Part shown: positions 51,335 to 62,887 of the stretch, in pieces | How positions within the stretch are numbered: position 1 is the first letter of the stretch | How the letters are laid out: every line of letters starts with the position of its first letter | Origin: Epiperipatus broadwayi | Lineage: Eukaryota; Onychophora; Udeonychophora; Euonychophora; Peripatidae | DNA length: 64,000 nucleotides | Reading direction: 5' to 3' | Assembly (NCBI GenBank): GCA_028023455.1 | Contig: JAQFVV010000152.1 | Location: 2,046,001 to 2,110,000, forward strand | Made by a program: the position numbers and the translations under genes | Notes under the pieces: generated by a model | Database searches by the model: none | What the model was told of the DNA's origin: nothing | What the model saw: the letters and a program-made list of their open reading frames with translations, nothing else

Positions 51335-51790
51335 TAACCATAAAAATAGTAATCATGTGATGTTTAGTGATTTAATACCATTCTTGGCCAAATGATAATG
51401 ATGACTATTGTTATTAAAAAACTAAACATACCAAAATGTATAGATACTGATCTGGGTTCAGATCTACATGAATATACAAATTACTGAGTTTCAAATGAAA
51501 ACATTATGTTTTCATTTTGGACTTGTAGTATAGTTAAATAAATAGGTAAATGGTGGCTGCTGGAGAGTTGCATTAAATGCAAGGATCTAGAGCCAACACT
51601 TTCATGTTTAAGATGCTTCACTGATGATTTCCACAAGCTAGAAACTAGTCTGAAGATATTGGATGAGTAGGCATTAGATAGGGATTTTGATTGACAAACC
51701 TTCTAACATCCATTGATTATTATGGATTGTACTGGGTTGCACTACTGTATGGAGAGAATTGCTACTGTTTTAAACTTTTTGTAACATATA
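51335..51790. repeat. Dispersed 450-bp repeat, copy 1
   Basis: Matches 56,470-56,900 in the same orientation through landmarks such as GTTTTCATTTTGGACT, TGGATGCTGGAGAGTTGCAT, AAGCTAGAAACTAGTC and ATTGGATGAGTAG. Divergence is perhaps 20-25%. No coding capacity. Probably a non-autonomous DNA element (copy 2 has terminal inverted repeats). Confidence 0.75.
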
Positions 51791-52324
51791 TACATAATAC
51801 AATGAAATGATAACTTATTTAGTAAACCAAATTAAAAGATTAAAGATATTTATAATATAAGCATATGATGGACTAGAATTTGAGCTTTTCAAAAATATTT
51901 TTCAGTCAGTTGTTCATTTGATTAGTTGAGATGAGTTCATTAATAGACTCAATATGCCAGAAGTGATAGAAAAGTCTATAGTAAAAAATAACTTAAAGAG
52001 AGAAAGACCGTAAACTGACATTTATCATTAAATGATTTTAATATTGGATGTCAATCACAATTATGGGAATAAAGTAATCTAACGATGGTTAAAATACTAT
52101 TTAGTATATTTCTTAAATGTGACTATGATATCCAATATTAATGTTATTTATAGTACCTAGAATGTCTGGCTAAAAGCAAACCATGTAATTCCTCAGAAAT
52201 GACAGAATTTCAAATTATAAAAAGAGACTCTCATTTAGAGTGTAATCTCTTGACTATAATTTACAAGATAATCTATTGTTTATAATATTGCCTGAAATGA
52301 TAAGAAGTAAAGTTTTATAACATA

Positions 52325-52440
52325 TAATAACAAATTTTCACTCTTCTTACACTTTAAAGCAAAATATATTTATTTATTCTTTACAGTTTTGACTGTTCCT
52401 AGCAGTCTTCGTCAGATCTTATTCTCTACTTTTTCTCTCT
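52325..52440 (-). mobile_element. Retroelement 3'-tail-like motif, second family
   Basis: The minus strand reads AGATCTGACGAAGACTGC, then ACAGTCAAAACTGTAAAG and AATAAATAAATAT. It has the same CTGA-n-GAAGA ... GTCAAAAC layout as the copies at 12.1 and 24.8 kb but little other similarity, so it looks like a different family sharing a functional 3' motif. Confidence 0.45.
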
Positions 52441-53686
52441 TTCCTCCACCATTTTACTTGCTAAATTGCCTTTTTAAATGACTAGAAACTCTAGCATCAT
52501 ATTTGATTTATGAAACAAGCTATCTGTAATTCAAGATATAAATGGTATGAGGATTATAGATACTCTTGCCGATTAGAACAATGTTAGATCAATTTTGGGT
52601 ATTTCAAGCCACAAAAAATGAAACCATTTCTTTAACAGTGTTGCAGAATAGTTTCAATGATATAGCAATATAAGATAACTATAACTTTGTATGTAAAACT
52701 CCAAATTAATTTACTAATATGTTATAATTTATTTTCAAATTCTAAGTTAATAAAAATTATCTATTCACATGTGTGCTTATCTGTGTCCCACATTCATTTT
52801 AATTTAGAGATTAATGTAGAAATTTTTTCCATTTGTAAAAATTTGAGGGGAAATTTAAATTTTTTTTTATGAAAAAAGATTGGAATTTGGCAAAACACAA
52901 CTTTATTTTGTTTAACTCTTGTGTTTTCTCTCTCTCACAGCAAATTTATTTAATTTAGAATGTGGATTTTTTTAGTCAGCTTAACTATTTACAAAACATC
53001 ATAAAGGAGCCTGTAATGATACCAACAAGAATTATATTCACTAATATGTTTAATAAGTAATTTACTTCTAACATTGTAGTCATAAATTTGGCAGTCATTA
53101 AATAATTTGTAATTTGTATTTGCCCAGATCTACATAGATCAGCAACTGATAAATTCCATTTATTGAAGTAGATTAGAATAATGACTATGGGTTGTTTTGA
53201 ATCTGTTGATGAGACTCCAATAATGTCTAGGGACTATAAAATCCTACTGTTAAACCAATTTGATTTGATGCTTACTATTTCTTATATTGTATTACATACA
53301 GAACAGAATGCATTCAACACATTTCAATAATTCTCAATCAATGGAAAAATAATTCAATATAAATTAATAAATATTAATGATAAATATTTAAATAGTTTTG
53401 GTAATTAAAAAGAATAAATTTATACTTATCAAATATGTTTATTCAAATTTTGGTATGATTATGACTTGTAATTAGTATCCATGATGTGATATTATTTATA
53501 TTCATGTTTTATCACTAATTGTCATTAATAAGCCTATTTTCAACTGATTGCTATTTATGCATCTTATTTGTATGGTATACATTTATTAAGTTAAAAATGG
53601 GTTATGATTATGCAGTTAGTATTCTAAATGTTCATACTTGATGCTCAGTTATAAACAAAAAATTTAAGCAGGAAGAGAGTTTAATA
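52441..53686. other. AT-rich DNA, nothing recognised
   Basis: No gene, repeat arm or RNA signal seen. Confidence 0.4.
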
Positions 53687-54215
53687 TAGTGGTCTTCAAC
53701 CTTTTCACACCTGCGGACCGGTAAAAATAAGGATAAGTTTCCGCGGACCAGCAAAAATAAGAATGAGATTTCGCAGACCGGCAGAAGTCTATAGATAAAT
53801 TTTCTTAAAGATAAGCATAATTGTTATAACTGATCAAAACAACAATGTTAAATATATAAGATAAAGTTTTATATATATATGGAGTTTATATAATAAAAAA
53901 ACTTTTTTTATAATTTTTTTAGAAAAGTAATAAAAAATTTAATTCTACCCCCCCCCCCCCATAAACATCTGTGATAACTAGAAAAACAAATTAATTTATA
54001 AATGATTGATTAGATTTAGTTTTCGTTCTGTTTTCTTTTTTTTTAATTGGGTAAAAATGAGATGAAAAAATAAATAAAAATTGGCTATATTAATTAAAAG
54101 TTTAAACTCTTATTATTTATTATTACAAACTTTTCACTGCCCGTCTAGCACGCGGACCTGCAGAAAAGTTCCGTGGCCCGGTGCTGGGCCGCGGACCAAG
54201 GGTTGAAGAACACTG
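53687..54215 (+). mobile_element. Non-autonomous hAT-like element
   Basis: 529 bp. The left end TAGTGGTCTTCAACC and the right end (reverse complement CAGTGTTCTTCAACC) match the hAT terminal pattern CAGTGGTTCTCAACC, known from SPIN-like and related elements. Inside the left end, GCGGACCGG-like units repeat three times at about 40-bp spacing. The right end has GCGGACC and CCGTGGCCCGGTGCTGGG. The centre is AT-rich with a C(14) run at 53,947. No transposase frame. The flanking octamers GTTTAATA and ATGTAGAA do not form a clean 8-bp duplication. Confidence 0.8.
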
Positions 54216-54737
54216 ATGTAGAAGGATAAAAATATGTCTAAAATTTTCTAATTTAATTGTGAAAATAATGCAATTTGAAATGAAGTCTGACTCTAAATAT
54301 AAAAATTCTAAATATAAAACATTTTTTACTAGATGATTCTTTAATTAAATCAAGATAAATATTGTTATAGTGATAAAAGAAAAGTGGATTTATTTAATTG
54401 TTTTAGAATTTGATTGCAATGAATGACACTTTGGAAATATAACCATTATCATCAAAAGAATTAGTTGCAATTTATTTTGAAATGATGATATCTGAATTGA
54501 TTATCATTTTTATTTTGTTGTTGGAATAATCCTATTATAGAAAACCAAATATCTATATATTAATGTTTCTATTAATTGTATTTGTCTTCTGTTACAGTAT
54601 ATTGTAAATGTAATATAGCTATCTGTATTTTATATAAACAAAAAGAATTGTTTAGCTTAAAACTAAGGATTATATATATAATTGCTTAACTTAAAATAGC
54701 ATAGTTATAATACTTTATAAGAATTTTTCTACAGTAC

Positions 54738-55128
54738 AGGCTTTTTCATACCTACACTTTTATATGTAATATATAGGGGATTTGAACTCAAGGTTTTCAC
54801 ATGACCCTCAACTATCCATGCTATCTCATACTGCTGATACACTTGATCACACACATGTCAAAAAGATAAATAATCATCAATATATGTATTTCATGATCAA
54901 CTAGCACTCATCAGTTGGTCCAGATTATCATCTCCACACACACATACAATCAATGCTAGCTATATATGTGTGAAGATGATAATCTGGACCAACTGACGAG
55001 TACTGATTTAGCATGAAATACAAATATTGGTGATTATTTATCTTTTCGACATGTGTGTGATCAAGTGTATCAGCAGTATGAGATAGCATAGATAGTTGAG
55101 GGTCGTGTGAAAGTCTGAGTTCAAATAC
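54738..55128. repeat. Fold-back, tRNA-like dispersed repeat (copy D, most complete)
   Basis: The left arm about 54,738-54,955 runs from GGCTTTTTCATACCTACAC through TTTGAACTCAAGG, ACTATCCATGCTATCTCAT and GTTGGTCCAGATTATCATC. The right arm about 54,960-55,128 is its reverse complement. Arm identity is about 90%. Read outward, each arm gives an A-box-like TAGCAT..GATAGTTGAGG and a B-box-like GAGTTCAAAT. No open frame. Confidence 0.85.
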
Positions 55129-56311
55129 TTTATAAGCTATACTTTATTAACATTTGGAAAACTGATTGTTTTATCTTATTGATAATTTTAGTTAATTTTA
55201 ATGATGTATCAATATTTTTGCAGCACTAAAAGAAAGTCTGTAATTGTTAATATTATATAAATTTTATTGACTTATTAAATATATGCATTTTTACTCAGCC
55301 ACGTTTTACATATTTTCTTGTATAGATAAAAAAGATATGTGTATTCAACATTTAATTTACATTAAAAAATAATTAAAATATAACTTAGATTATATCAAAT
55401 AATAGTAATAAGTGTGCAATGCCAGGCTTTTTTTTTTTAACTTTATTTTTAGTTAATTTTTTAAAAAAGAGAAAAGGGAAGAGATATTGCATGGTACTGA
55501 AAATATGTTATGTTAAATGTATTAAGGTTTATTTAGATCTAAGATAATGCAATCTAGCATTTAAAAAGTTTACACATTTTTAAAGGTTTAAATTATTAGA
55601 ATATAAAATTTATTATTTATTCTAAATAAACAAAAGTTGAAAGTTTTCAAACACATTTTAGAAAGTTATTTTTAAAATTTTGTTCAAAGGTTATTATGGC
55701 ATGTTTACTTTATAACTAGATATGCTTATGCAAGCAAAAGGATTTATTTTCTTGTGAATGATCTTTTTCTTTTTGTCATGTTATCTGCTAAAATAAAAAT
55801 GATACTTTGCTATATAAAAGAATTTAGCTGGATCCTTCCAAAATCTAAAATCATGCTTACTTACCAGTAATATCTGATCAACCGTTACTTTTAAGAATTT
55901 TTTTTTCTCGTGTGTCATAGCATGATAACAATTTAATGTTAGGGCAGGTAAACGGTATCTTAATCAATTAACAAATATGTGAAATTAAACTAGAATGAAA
56001 ATTTCTTTTAACATTCAGTTTTGTTTTTGAACTTTCGATTTTAAAATCTTAGTTTCTAAAGCTCTAAACAAATAATAATTCTAACTGTTGGCAATATTTA
56101 AGGAATTTTTCAGGTGTAAATTAACTGATTCTCTCAGTAATATTTTGTTAAACCAGAACTTTTCTAAAGAAACCTCCTGTTATGCCACATTATCTGCATA
56201 TCAATGTACTTCACATATAAGAAATCACAAAAATAAAAAGATTCTTATTACTTTTCAAAGTGTTGAAATGAAGTCAATGACATCAGATCTAATCAAGGTA
56301 CATATCACATA
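55129..56311. other. AT-rich DNA, nothing recognised
   Basis: Low-complexity AT sequence with no feature I can support. Confidence 0.4.
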
Positions 56312-56900
56312 ATCACCATTCTTTATGCTTTCATAGGTTGTTTACACAGAGGCTAAACTCTCCATACAGCCGTGTCACTCAGTGCAATCCAGAATAATCA
56401 ATGGATGCAAGAAGTGGCGTTACTGTATTGAGAGTTTAGCCTCTGTGTAAACAGTTTGTGTAGACATAAAGAATGGTGATCATGTGAAATTTAGTGGTTA
56501 AATAGCAATCCTGTCAATGAGATTACGGTGACTCTGGTTATTAAAGAACCAAAGATACTGAAAAATATAGATGTTGAACTGAGTTCAGATTTATACAACT
56601 ATACAAATTAATAAGCTTAAATTGAAAATATTATTGTGTTTTCATTTTGGACTCAAAGCTTTATAATTAGCTAATAAGATAAGAGGTGGATGCTGGAGAG
56701 TTGCATTGGATTTTAAGATCTAGATGCAGTGCTCTCAGATCCAAGGCTTCTCACTGATTAAAGTCGCAAGCTAGAAACTAGTCCAGGGATATTGGATGAG
56801 TAGATGCTAGATAGGGATTAACCTTCTTGCATTCATTGATTACTCTGGCTTGCATTGAGTGGCACTTTGTGAAGAGTTTAGTTTCTGTGTAAATTAATTA
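56312..56900. repeat. Dispersed repeat copy 2 with terminal and internal inverted repeats
   Basis: The left end (56,312-56,415) contains TTTACACAGAGGCTAAACTC and a CACTCAGTGCAATCC stretch. The reverse complement of the right end (about 56,815-56,900) gives TTTACACAGAAACTAAACTC and CACTCAATGCAAGCC, a terminal inverted repeat of about 80 bp. A second inverted copy of the left end lies at 56,425-56,480 (ending ATAAAGAATGGTGAT), so the left part alone is also a 170-bp hairpin. The body 56,470-56,815 matches copy 1 at 51.3 kb. No transposase. Confidence 0.75.
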
Positions 56901-58946
56901 TTCTTATATATTTTTTTGATTACAAAAGCGAACTTACTGCAAACAATATATTCTGGAATTAAAATTATTAATATCTTATGATAGTTAGTATATTCATTTA
57001 AATTGAAGTTAAAATGAGGGTGTTTATAATTGTTTACATGAAAATACTATTTGAAAAGCCTGATTCTCTTTTAATTTAAATATATTTAGTCCATCATTAC
57101 TATTATTATTGTTTCTTACTAATTTTTAAAAACACTAGTAATATTTTATTCTAGTTAGCATGTTTCTTTAGTTATAGAACTTTTATCTTTTTGCTGTTGG
57201 AAGTAGAATGTCTAATAATGAATAATATTTCTGTAGTATAATTTTCACTACATGACTCTCACACAAAGTATGGACTGGTTTCTATCCACTTTTAATATCT
57301 TGTGGAGGGAGGTAATCATAAATATGACCAAAGACATGTGAAAAAGATCTATGATCACCAAGGTGGACATTTCATGCTGAACCAGTACTCATCAGTGTCT
57401 CAGACCACAATATCTTATGTATATCTTTATCATTGTTCAGTATTGTAATGGTATGGTCTGATATACCCGGATGTTCCTGCCTGCAAATACATTTGAACAC
57501 ACAAATGAACTTTAACAATCAGCTGGTTCGTCCATAACATATAACTAACTTACATCCTATCTAAAAGTGCTGGTGCACTTATCTGCCATATCCAAAGTTG
57601 ATAGTGCCCAATGCAACAAACCGGTCCATCCATGTATATAAATGAAAGAGAGCAAGCTCGCATCTAACTACTGTCAGACCTAGGATCTTCATGTAGGATG
57701 CTAGAGATAAAACGATGAAATACCTGACCCATGATTACATCCATCTTCAATAGACTAGCCTAAGCATCATCCACTAAATCTACATGCAATCCAAATCAGT
57801 TCATCTCACATCTTACCACTCTTTTCCAAAACCATTGCCTCAGATATTCGAACTCAGGAAGAATTCGCATTCGACTCTCTTAACAGGTATGTATCTATGC
57901 ATACTCTTAATCAGTAACTAAAATAATATATCCTATATATTAAACAAAACATAACCTGTATTTAATGTTCTCTCCCATGCTTATTAAACAATAATGTGGA
58001 TGTGTGCATGTTTAAAACCTAGGCCATTAAATGCAATGTAAGTGCCTAATTGAATGTAAATGCCGGATCAACAAAACTACAGAGATCTTGTTAACTACAT
58101 AATATTTATTTACAAACAAAAATAGAATATATTTAAACATAAATATAAATTCTTTAACAATTTAGAAAAGAAAAAAAAAATTATATAACGAAAAAGATTT
58201 AAAAATCTCAATAAAGAAAATATTGAAAAAAAAAAAAAAATGATGCCCATAAATTACTTGGATATCTCTATATATTTACAGTTTCTATTGTCTAGGCTCA
58301 TCATAATAAAGCAAATGATTAATTCACAATGAGATTGCCGACTCTAAGTAAATTTAACTGCAACCTCATATATAATAATCATGAAAAAATATAATGATAA
58401 CACAACACAGAATATGATAGAAGATAAGATAAAGAATATTATTTAAAAGAAAAATGTTAGTCATTTATTCAATTTATCTTAAGAAATATTAGTAACATAT
58501 ATATATATAATTAGTTGTGTCATGGGGTACATATTTTATATCAGTGGCTTTTAAAAAATTAATAATAAAAAAAAAATCTCTTACCGTAAAATAGCCCAGT
58601 GAAGCACTTAATTGTTTGTGCATATTTCTATCTCACATCTGTCAGTAGAAAGTAAATCATCTAAACTTTATTAAAAAAAAATAACTTTTCAACCTATCCC
58701 CCCTTACTCTCTTGATATGTTCCCATATTGGATTGTTCCCTCTATATATAAGCAACAGCTTTTTCTAAATACAAGATGAGAAATTAAAAACAAAAAGATA
58801 CAAATTGATATAAAAAATAAAATAAAACATAATTTACAATTTTCCTTTATACAAAGTCCTTACATTTGATGTATTTTGTTAAATAGATGTTGGTAGAACT
58901 CCAGTTTGATTTACAGAGCATCCTGAAGTATTTCAGTGGGCAGTCT
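56901..58946. other. Mixed DNA with a diverged fold-back repeat fragment
   Basis: At 57,315-57,412 the words GACATGTGAAAAAGAT, ATCACCAA, ATTTCATGCTGAACCAGTAC and TCATCAGTGTCTCAGA form a diverged copy E of the fold-back repeat's left arm. The stretch 57,440-57,890 is richer in GC and complexity, but no frame or motif was recognised on either strand. The rest is AT-rich. Confidence 0.45.
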
Positions 58947-59983
58947 GTGTGTAGTTAAGTGTGTTATTCAGTGTTATTCATCCCATAGATTTTTATCCAA
59001 TGTAAATGTCAACTCCTCAGGCAATCAGACTGTAGACAGTCACATGTTGATATTTTTATATGGTCATAGTCGATAGGAACAATGCTTCAACCCTGATACA
59101 ATTATGCTCTTTAGCCAAAATATTTCATGCTTGAACTATATATATACAACATTACATAAATTTATAGTCTAATAAAATATTTCTGTAGACAGAATCAAAC
59201 TTAACTGTTTGAATTTCTTTGTTTTTTTTCAGTTCCTTTTAAACAAACATCAGGTTACTTTTTTTAAAAAAATTTGAATTAATAATGATTTCCACTTCTC
59301 TATCGAATAAATCAGATTAATGTTCCATCCATTTATTTTATTTTATTTTTTTATTCGAATGTCGAATCAATTATGAAAAATTGTCTATTTTGTAGAACAA
59401 TATAAAAATATAATCCTTCCGATCTAACTAGCTTGACCGATCTCTTTGCCAACCAGAGAAAAAAAATGCAGATGATTTCTTAATTGTTTCTTTTTTATCT
59501 TGGCACTATTTCTATTAGCTTTTAAATTATTTCTTTACATTGATTCATTAAAAAAATAATACATGTTCTAAAATAAATTTATAATATTTTTATCTCACTG
59601 TATATTTAAAATATTGATTCACTTTCTACTGTTATAATTATTGTTTTTTATTTAAGTCATTGTCAATTTAACTAACACAAAACAAACAATCAACATATAT
59701 ATAACTATGTACAACTTTTTATTTATTGACATTTTCTTAGTAATAAAATTGTATTACTAATATATATATATATATATGGGTATTTTTTTTTACGGTCAAT
59801 TACCCATCATTAATAACTACTTAGTAAGTAGTGATTCCACTGTTTAGAAGAAAAAAATATAAAACCATCAAAAAGTGCTCTAGAAAACTCTTTTTATCTT
59901 TCTACCAGTCAATAAAAAAAATATTTCATTATTCCAGATTGCTTAGGTAGATTGTTGGATAGCGATTTTTAGCTACCTACACA
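58947..59983 (-). repeat. Predicted 3' LTR of the gypsy element
   Basis: The right edge is set by the adjacent polypurine tract. On the minus strand the LTR would start TGTGTAGGTAGC at 59,983. The left edge is a guess: TGTGTAGTTA on the plus strand at 58,947 gives a matching inverted end (9 of 10 bases), making an LTR of 1,037 bp ending TAACTACACA on the minus strand. There is no second LTR in the window to compare with. Confidence 0.4.
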
Positions 59984-60000
59984 ATTCCCCTCCCCTACCC
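59984..60000 (-). promoter_or_regulatory. Polypurine tract of the gypsy element
   Basis: The minus strand reads GGGTAGGGGAGGGGAAT directly before TGTGTAGG. A purine run of this type next to a TG start is the primer site for plus-strand synthesis in LTR elements and fits the position 570 bp after the integrase frame. Confidence 0.7.
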
Positions 60001-60572
60001 AAGATTAAAATTTTGCTTATAACTCAAAATTTTATCTTCTAATGATTGTAAAGCATGTACATTTTGGGCATATTAAACTCTCTTGTTATCTGTGAAAAAT
60101 CACAACACTGACTTTCTTCCCTTTCTTTCAATCTTTCAATTTCAATACCTGTCCTGGCATTCCCTCTCTCAATAATTACATATTATTCCAAGTGAGAACT
60201 GATCTTAGGGCAATAGATATATATCTATATTTTGCTGTTTAATTTTATGGTATGAACCTGACCATTTATGTATCTCTATAATAGATGATACATATCCTTT
60301 TTCACTGATCTCTCTCCTGCTCTTCTTTAGAGACTTACTGGATTTTGAGGACTACATGAACTAGAGTATCCATTGCCATGTGTGGATTGACTCAAAAAAA
60401 TGAGGTCAGTTCTAAGGTATACCAGTATGTCTACTGAAGCATGCCCTCATAAATACACCATGTTAATTATTACAACCCTAACAATTTTTTTTGCTGTTCT
60501 CTCACTTTTTCTTAACCTCATTATCATTTCTACTGCTAACTATTAGTTGATGATGAAATTATTTATTTCATA
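60001..60572 (-). other. 3' untranslated part of the gypsy element
   Basis: Between the stop codon of the integrase frame and the polypurine tract. No coding frame was seen, and the sequence is moderately AT-rich. Confidence 0.55.
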
Positions 60573-61644
60573 CTATTCTATAGATTGACCAAAATATGGT
60601 TTCAATATTCTTGCATTGTATGTACCTCTCATTTCTCCCTTTACATCTACCCAAAAAGCATTATGACCTGCTTGCTTTATTATAGTATAAGGTCCTTCAT
60701 ATTGTAAGTAGAATTTTTGATACTTATTTTCACAAAGTTTACTTACATGAGGGGTCTTTATTAATACCTTATCACCTACTTTAAACATATACATATTTTT
60801 TTCATTCTTATTTCTTTGCTTTGCTCTGCTAGTCATTTGTTGGTGGGCTTTTTGCCTTACCACTTCTGGATCTGAATTTATATGTTGTGCAGTGGGTATA
60901 TATTTTACAAATAGTATCGGTGTGGGTTTACCAAAATGTAATTCAATGGGTGCAAATCCAGTTGATTCATTCACACTCCAATTGATGAAATTCACCACAC
61001 GCTCCGTCTGCTTTACCCACCCCTTATGCTCATCCTCTAGGTACAGCCTGAACAACCATCCTAGTTCCCGCATTATGCGTTCACAAGGGTTGGACTGTGG
61101 ATTCCTAATGGATGTGAGCACATGTTGGATTTGTGATTTTCCCACCCCATTCTTTAGATAGGAAAGGAGTAACATGATCTGTCAATATGGTTCTTGGCCT
61201 CCCTATCCTAATGAATTGGAGGGTGTCTAATACCTTGATAGTGTTTCTGGTATTAGCCTGGGGTATTGGGTAAGCTGAGATGTATTTTGAGAATAGATCA
61301 TAGGTTACCAATACATTTTTTTTATTGAATGATGGCAGGGGTCCATAATAATCTATTGCCAAGATCTCATTAGGTCTTTCTGGTATTATTGATTTAGTCA
61401 AATTAGAATAATTCTGGTTTACTGGCTTGGCACGTAGGCACACTAGACAATCTTGGAGTGATCTCAAAATGTCTCTATACATTGTGAGCCAGTAAAACCA
61501 GTTTTTAAAAGTATGTTCTGTCTTATGGGCACCATAGTGACCATATAAACCATGAACATACATTATAAGTGGGATTATTAGAGACTTAGGTATTACTACC
61601 CTCCACTCTTCAATGTTTGTCTGGTTTAAAAAGCAAGACCTCAT
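60573..61644 (-). pseudogene. Gypsy-type integrase, frameshifted
   Basis: The first frame (61,644-61,105) carries the zinc-binding H-H-C-C module (H-G-L-Y-G-H-Y-G-A-H-K-T followed by C-L-V-C-L-R-A-K), then the catalytic core with the first Asp in L-A-I-D-Y-Y-G-P-L and the second in T-D-H-V-T-P-F (family usual S/T-D-N/H-G-x-x-F). Around 61,135-61,150 the frame shifts. The second frame (61,175-60,573) continues with N-P-Q-S-N-P-C-E-R, giving the catalytic Glu, and a C-terminal part with V-G-D-K-V-L-I and Y-E-G-P-Y, the GPY-type module of Ty3/gypsy integrases, ending at 60,573. The catalytic triad is present, but the frame is broken. Confidence 0.88.
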
Positions 61645-62752
61645 TTTCTAGCTTATAATGTGTAAGATCTTTTGGCCCATGCAGAACTTTCTTTTCTTTT
61701 AATGCCTCCATGATTGGTTTTAAATTTGGATTGTGGAATTGAATATCAGGCAAAGCTTCTAAATTGTCCTCTACATTGTTATCAATCATTAGATTGACAT
61801 TAGTAATATAGGCATTGTCTATTGAAAGGTGATTTTGTTCAGACCTGCATGGGTTTTGACTCAGCACATCTGCTACCACATTCTCGAATCCTTTAAAATA
61901 CTGTACACTGTAGTTGAATTCCTGTAATAGTAAACTCCATCTGACTAGTCTACTGTTAGTCAGATAGCTGTGATTCAGGAATTCAAGGCTTTTATGGTCA
62001 GTGACTATGATTACCTCTGATCCAAGAAGCATCTGTCGAAACTATTGGAAGGCCCACACTATTGCTAGTGATTCCTTCTCTGTTACTGTATAATTGATTT
62101 TGGAACCTTTCAGGAGCCAGCTAATAAAATAGAGGACACCAGGTTGGCCATCCTCCTGGATTTGAGATAATGTTACCCCCAATCCGAAACCACTACTGTC
62201 TGTTTGGACAATGAACGGTTTGTTAAAATCAGGAAAAGCTGACACGGTTTGCTGTAAAAATCCTGTTTTAATCTCTTCAAAAGCCTTATCTTGCTCCTTA
62301 GTCCATTTCCATCTTTCATCTTTCCGAATTAATTTCAGCAACGGTTCCATGCAGTCTGAGAACTTCTGGTAGAAATGATTATAGAAGTTGCACACCCCTA
62401 AAAATGACCTGATTTCCTTTCTATTTGTGGGTTTTGGAAAGCTCTGTATGGTACTTATCTTGTCAGGATGAGGTCTCATCCCATTGCATCCAATAATATG
62501 ACCAAGAAAGACAACTTTGCTACATGCTAATGTACTCTTTTTGAAGTTGATCTTAACCCCCTTGTTATAGCACTCTTTGAAAAACAAATATAGATGTTGA
62601 AAATGTTCTTCAATAGTGGCTGATGCTATGATAACATCATCCACATAAATGATTGCAATCTGTTTGAACTCTGGTGATAGGGTTCGATCCAAGCATTGTA
62701 TTAAACCAGCCCCACTATTGATCAATCCAAATGGCATCCTATTAAAATAGTA
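61610..62752 (-). pseudogene. Gypsy-type reverse transcriptase C-terminal part and RNase H
   Basis: It starts abruptly inside RT at Y-Y-F-N-R-M-P-F-G-L (62,752; the next codon upstream is a stop from foreign sequence), then the catalytic I-Y-V-D-D-V-I-I, the thumb with F-L-G-H-I-I-G and F-L-G-V-C-N-F-Y, and RNase H from F-I-V-Q-T-D-S-S-G-F-G-L-G to V-T-D-H-K-S-L-E-F. An in-frame TAG at 62,042-62,044 (plus strand CTA) interrupts RNase H between A-F-Q and F-R-Q-M-L-L-G. A frameshift near 61,610-61,625 then leads into the integrase frame. Gag, protease and the RT N-terminus are absent because a LINE sits at the junction. Confidence 0.9.
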
Positions 62753-62770
62753 TCATGATATACAGAAATC

Positions 62771-62870
62771 TCTTGCTCATTATGTGGCTATTAAACGGTC
62801 TAAAATTTTTTTTTAAAATCTCTTGCTCATTATGTGGCTATTAAACGGTCTAAAATTTTTCTTTAAAATC
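62771..62870 (+). repeat. 50-bp tandem duplication at the 5' end of the LINE insertion
   Basis: 62,771-62,820 and 62,821-62,870 are the same 50-bp unit (TCTTGCTCATTATGTGGCTA followed by TTAAACGG...) with one T/C difference. It lies just inside the gypsy/LINE junction. Confidence 0.95.
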
Positions 62871-62887
62871 AAAATAACTGGACATGA

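Noticed and set aside
53679-54223. 8-bp target duplication for the hAT-like element
   Set aside because: The flanking octamers GTTTAATA and ATGTAGAA agree at only four of eight positions.
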